5,228 bases of DNA from Alphaproteobacteria bacterium (lineage in GTDB: Bacteria > Pseudomonadota > Alphaproteobacteria > UBA6615): NCBI GenBank assembly GCA_017643325.1, contig JAEPNS010000252.1, positions 1 to 5,228 of the forward strand, in the 5' to 3' direction. The notes under the pieces were generated by a model that did no database searches, was not told where the DNA came from, and was given only the letters and a program-made list of their open reading frames with translations. Of this stretch, positions 1 through 5,228 are shown piece by piece. Made by a program: the position numbers and the translations under genes. Position 1 is the stretch's first letter; every line of letters starts with the position of its first letter.

Positions 1-484
1 ACTTTTCGGCCAGCAGTTCCACCGGGTCGTTGAACGCGAGAGCGTCGAGTTTTGCCATATAGGCGAAATCGCCGGGTTCCGGGTCTTTCTCGAGAAACGG
101 TCCCGCGACATCCTCGCCGGTGATCTCGTAGCTGACGAGAACGGGCGCCTCGTCGCCTCGCGTCAGCTTGTCCCAGACCCGGGCATCCAGCTTTCCGTCG
201 GCCTCCAGACCATGGTGACGCTCGAAGGCGGCGATCGCATTGACCGTGTTGTCGCCCGGCCATCCGTCGATCACCCCGGGCGAAAACCGCGCCCGGTCGA
301 GCAGGACCTGCGCCTTCACGAGCAGAGGGCTTCGTTCCTGCGCACCGTCCGGCCGCGCGCCATCTTCAACGAACGTCGCCTCGTTGACCGCCGCGGCATC
401 CAGGTCAGCGGCCAACGCGTGGGCGATCCCCACCGACAGGAGAGACGCTGCGCCGAAAAATGCCATCATCCAACGAATGGGCAT
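1..484 (-). CDS. Exported peptidoglycan-binding protein, probable L,D-transpeptidase (N-terminal part, runs off left edge)
   Basis: Reading leftward from ATG at 484, the frame stays open to the window edge (161 codons plus one base). Residues 1-24 look like a Sec signal peptide: MPIRW, then a hydrophobic core (MAFFGAASLLSVGIA), with likely cleavage after AHALA. Residues about 52-107 resemble a PG_binding_1 domain: a helix LLVKAQVLLDRARF, then SPGVIDGWPGDNTVNAIAAF, HHGLEADGKLD and VWDKL. This matches the usual 'F/Y-sPGvIDG..G.nt..Ai..fQ...gL..dG.ld..tw..L' pattern. The following segment (YEITGEDVAGPF, then FAYMAKLDALAFNDPVELLAEK) is familiar from proteobacterial L,D-transpeptidases, where a LysM-like stretch precedes the YkuD catalytic domain. 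The catalytic HxxxxxxxSxGC(I/V)R motif would lie off-window, so the enzymatic call is inferred. Such enzymes make 3-3 peptidoglycan crosslinks or attach proteins in the periplasm. The start at 484 has a weak GGAA upstream; Met6 and Met7 are possible alternative starts. The gene diverges from the extensin-family gene. Confidence 0.8.
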   Translation of the reverse strand, partial: MPIRWMMAFFGAASLLSVGIAHALAADLDAAAVNEATFVEDGARPDGAQERSPLLVKAQVLLDRARFSPGVIDGWPGDNTVNAIAAFERHHGLEADGKLDARVWDKLTRGDEAPVLVSYEITGEDVAGPFLEKDPEPGDFAYMAKLDALAFNDPVELLAEK

Positions 485-537
485 CGCAAGTTCCGCTTGT
501 AATCAAATCCCGAATACACAACGCAGTTGCCGACGTC

Positions 538-564
538 CGGTTCCCGCACGACCGGCGGGAACCG
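538..564. repeat. Perfect 10-bp inverted repeat with 7-nt spacer
   Basis: CGGTTCCCGC (538-547) and GCGGGAACCG (555-564) are exact reverse complements separated by ACGACCG. Pairing does not extend in either direction. Its centre (551) is within one base of the midpoint of the intergenic region (552): 53 bp lie on one side before the leftward ATG and 55 bp on the other before the rightward ATG. Neither strand has a T-run after the stem, so it is not an obvious intrinsic terminator. The position suits an operator for a dimeric regulator of both genes, or a 5'-UTR hairpin; both ideas are inference. Confidence 0.7.
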
Positions 565-611
565 ACCTCAAATGCGGGACGTTGTCGTTGTAACGCGCCG
601 CGCAAAGAGCC

Positions 612-615
612 AGGA
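612..615 (+). promoter_or_regulatory. Probable ribosome binding site for the extensin-family gene
   Basis: AGGA lies four bases before the ATG at 620, with further purines (AAAGAG) upstream. It supports the start at 620 over the in-frame TTG at 527 or ATG at 572. A start at 620 also puts the signal peptide at the extreme N-terminus. Confidence 0.5.
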
Positions 616-619
616 CCAG

Positions 620-1297
620 ATGGAACGACGTCTATTCCCGCTATCTATCCTCTGCGCAGTGGCGCTGGGAATTGCGAGCCCTGCGAACGCGCAGGACGTG
701 TCCGAGGTATCCGAACCTCAGCGGCTCGTGGAATCCGATGCCGAGTTCCGTCAATGCACGCTGGCCCTGAAGAAGCTGGGCGCGCGCTTCGCGGTTTCGG
801 ACCCCGTCCTCGATGACGACGACGCGCAATGCGGAATCCTGCGTCCCGTGATCGTGTCGCAGGCAGCGCACGGGGTACAGCTCAACCCGCCCGGGCCGAT
901 GCGCTGCGCGACCGCGCTCGCGCTGGCGGAGTGGGTCGACACCTTCGTCGTCCCGGCGAGCCGCAACCTGCCGGAGCGCGGTCTGCTGACGCAGATTAAC
1001 CAGAGCTCTCCCTACGTATGCCGGCGGCGAAACAACCTGCCGACCGGCAAACTGTCGGAACACGCGTTCGGCAACGCCCTGGATATCAGTTCCTTCGAAT
1101 TCGCAGAGGGCAGGCCGATCCCGGTCGAACCGCGCGAGCGCGAGGGGACGCCGGCGGAGGCGTTCCAGCGCGCGGTCCGGGCCAGCGCCTGCCTCAACTT
1201 CACCACGGTGCTGGGCCCCGGGACGGACTCGTCCCATGATGACCACCTTCACCTCGACATCAAGGCACGCCGCGGCGGCTTCCGGCTCTGTCAGTAG
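620..1297 (+). CDS. Exported extensin-family protein (extensin-like C-terminal domain, M15 peptidase-like fold)
   Basis: The product has 225 residues from ATG 620. Residues 1-24 form a clear signal peptide (MERR, hydrophobic LFPLSILCAVALGIAS, cleavage after PANA before QD), so the protein is probably periplasmic. The rest matches the bacterial extensin-like C-terminal family. It has SEHAFGNALDIS (146-157; H148 and D155 fit the SxHxxGxAxD metal ligands of M15 D,D-peptidases) and, near the end, SSHDDHLHLDIK (204-215), where a histidine such as H209 or H211 should be the third ligand. The typical C-terminal signature GGFRLC follows. The mature part has six cysteines (46, 71, 96, 134, 191, 224), which suits disulfides in an oxidising compartment. 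'Extensin' is a historical name; relation to plant cell-wall extensins should not be read into it. A D,D- or L,D-peptidase activity on peptidoglycan is plausible from the metal-site motifs but is not established for the family. The gene is divergent from the left peptidoglycan gene and convergent with gltD, 22 bp away. An in-frame upstream extension to TTG 527 would bury the signal peptide. Confidence 0.88.
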   Translation: MERRLFPLSILCAVALGIASPANAQDVSEVSEPQRLVESDAEFRQCTLALKKLGARFAVSDPVLDDDDAQCGILRPVIVSQAAHGVQLNPPGPMRCATALALAEWVDTFVVPASRNLPERGLLTQINQSSPYVCRRRNNLPTGKLSEHAFGNALDISSFEFAEGRPIPVEPREREGTPAEAFQRAVRASACLNFTTVLGPGTDSSHDDHLHLDIKARRGGFRLCQ

Positions 1298-1319
1298 GCC
1301 TGCGGCTTGCGGATCCGCC

Positions 1320-2737
1320 CTAGCGCGGCAGTTCGGTCGATCCCATCAGGAACTTGTCGATGGCATGCGCGGCCTGCCGGCCCTCGCGGATCGCCCAGAC
1401 GACGAGCGACTGGCCGCGGCGCATGTCGCCGGCGGTGAACACCTTCTCGCGCGACGTACGGTATTCGCGGGTGTCGGCCTTCACGTTGCCGCGCTCGTCC
1501 AGATCGACGCCCAGTTCGTTGAGCATGCCCTCGGCCACCGGATGCACGAAGCCCATGGCCAGCAGGACCAGGTCCGCCTTCAGCTCGAACTCGGTCCCGG
1601 GAACAGGCTGGAACTTCTCGTCGACGCGCTGGCAGTTCAGGTGCGTGACATGCCCGTTCTCGCCGCCGAAGCTCATCGTCGTCACCGAGAAATCGCGCTC
1701 GGCACCCTCGGCCTGGCTGGACGACGTGCGCATCTTGAGCGGCCAGTGCGGCCAGGTCAGTCCCTTGTTTTCCTTTTCCGGCGGCGCCGGCATGATCTCG
1801 AGCTGGGTTACCGACAGCGCGCCCTGGCGGATCGACGTCCCGATGCAGTCCGAACCGGTGTCGCCGCCGCCGATCACGACGACATGCTTCTGGCCCGCGA
1901 GGATGTCCTCGACGTCGCCGAGGTTGCTGCCCGCCACCCGGCGGTTCTGCTGCGGCAGGAAATCCATCGCGAAATGAATGCCGTCCAGATCGCGGCCCTC
2001 GACGTCGAGGTCGCGCGGTTTCTCCGAGCCGCCGGTAAGCAGCAGCGCATCGTGGTTGGCCTCCAGTTCGGCGGCCTGCACATCCACGCCGACATGAACG
2101 CCGCAGTGGAAGGTCACGCCCTCGGCCTCCATCTGCACGACACGACGGTCGATGTGATGCTTCTCCATCTTGAAGTCGGGGATACCGAAGCGAAGAAGCC
2201 CGCCCGCCGTTTCGTGTTTCTCGTACAGGTGCACGTCGTGACCCGCGCGCGCGAGTTGCTGCGCAGCAGCCATGCCGGCCGGCCCGGAGCCGACAATCGC
2301 GACCTTCTTGCCGGTCTTCGACGCCGGCGGCTGCGGCACGATCCAGCCCTCTTCCCACGCCCGGTCCACGATCGCACATTCGATCGTCTTGATGGTCACC
2401 GGGTTGTCATCGATGTTCAGCGTGCAGGCGGCCTCGCAGGGCGCCGGGCAGATCCGGCCCGTGAACTCCGGGAAGTTATTGGTCGAATGCAGGTTGCGCG
2501 ACGCCTCTTCCCAGTCCGCGTTGTAGACCAGGTCGTTCCAGTCGGGGATCTGGTTGTTGACCGGGCAACCGTTGTGACAGAACGGGATTCCGCAATCCAT
2601 GCAGCGCGCCGCCTGTCGCTCGAGATCGCGCTCCTCGAGCGGAATCACGAATTCCTCGAAATTGCGGATGCGATCGCTCGCCGGCTTGTACGTCCGGTCG
2701 TGCCGCTCGATCTCGATAAAGCCTGTGACCTTGCCCA

Positions 2738-2738
<1 letters not shown>
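1320..2738 (-). CDS. gltD: Glutamate synthase [NADPH] small (beta) subunit
   Basis: This complete 472-residue protein is the normal length for bacterial GltD. The subunit oxidises NADPH at FAD and passes electrons through [4Fe-4S] clusters to the GltB FMN, where 2-oxoglutarate and glutamine-derived ammonia become glutamate in the cytoplasm. The N-terminal region has two cysteine groups, CMDCGIPFCHNGC (C46, C49, C54, C58) and CPAPCEAAC (C97, C101, C105), expected to hold the clusters. The FAD site is VAIVGSGPAG (147-156) followed by acidic E173. The NADPH site is VVVIGGGDTGSDC (286-298). The C-terminal FAD-closing motif is VFTAGDMRRGQSLVVWAIREG (433-453, D438), given here by its key residues T435, G437, D438 and W448. 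No key residue appears missing. Its ATG shares one base with the gltB stop codon, and GGAG lies six bases upstream within gltB, so the pair is probably co-transcribed and translationally coupled. The operon promoter is beyond the right edge. The stop is TAG at 1322-1320. Confidence 0.97.

Positions 2739-5228
<2,490 letters not shown>

Larger units (their letters stand above)
485..619. promoter_or_regulatory. Divergent intergenic region, presumed to hold promoters for both envelope genes
   Basis: This 135-bp gap separates the start codons of two divergent genes, so both promoters should lie here or in the flanking coding starts. The part nearest the leftward gene (about 497-520) is clearly richer in A and T than its surroundings, as expected near a promoter. 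I could not find a -35/-10 pair with convincing hexamers and 16-18 bp spacing for either direction. The region also holds a perfect inverted repeat (538-564) and a tandem CGTTGT CGTTGT (580-591). The promoter role is inferred from gene arrangement only. Confidence 0.45.

Noticed and set aside
485..537. A sigma-70-like promoter for the leftward gene in the A/T-richer stretch
   Set aside because: Candidate hexamers such as GATTAC on the minus strand lack a good -35 at 16-18 bp, so no specific promoter is called.
538..564. Inverted repeat as a Rho-independent terminator
   Set aside because: No T-run follows the stem on either strand, and no gene ends here: both neighbours start from this region.
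527..619. N-terminal extension of the extensin-family protein from TTG 527 or ATG 572
   Set aside because: It would place about 16-31 charged residues before a textbook signal peptide and translate through the inverted repeat region. ATG 620 with AGGA upstream fits better.
641..1252. A 203-codon minus-strand frame opposite the extensin-family gene, and other overlapping frames inside gltB and gltD
   Set aside because: Arginine- and alanine-rich shadow translations with no motifs, fully covered by well-supported genes on the other strand or frame.

Overview
The window is about 5.2 kb of GC-rich chromosomal DNA. It most resembles an alphaproteobacterium: codons are strongly GC-biased at the third position, the glutamate synthase subunits are of the NADPH-dependent bacterial type, and an extensin-like M15-related protein sits beside an L,D-transpeptidase-like envelope protein. 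This assignment rests on family recognition alone; no search could be run.

Layout: (i) 1-484, minus strand: the N-terminal 161 codons of an exported protein with a peptidoglycan-binding domain, probably an L,D-transpeptidase, running off the left edge. (ii) 485-619: a 135-bp divergent intergenic region with a perfect 10-bp inverted repeat almost exactly at its centre. (iii) 620-1297, plus strand: an exported extensin-family protein with M15-like metal-binding motifs. (iv) 1298-1319: a 22-bp gap between convergent genes, with no recognisable terminator. (v) 1320-2738, minus strand: gltD, complete. (vi) 2738-5228, minus strand: the C-terminal 829 residues of gltB, whose start lies beyond the right edge.

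Function: gltB and gltD form an operon read right to left. Their stop and start codons share one base (TAATG), which suggests translational coupling of the two subunits of NADPH glutamate synthase (GOGAT), the glutamate-forming half of the GS/GOGAT ammonium assimilation pathway. The two envelope genes diverge from a shared promoter region and plausibly act on peptidoglycan in the periplasm. No mobile element, tRNA, rRNA, CRISPR array or gene stretch of foreign composition is visible. There is no gene-free stretch above 300 bases. This is mostly ordinary core genome, and I see no convincing undescribed system. The centred inverted repeat between the envelope genes is the one item worth following up.
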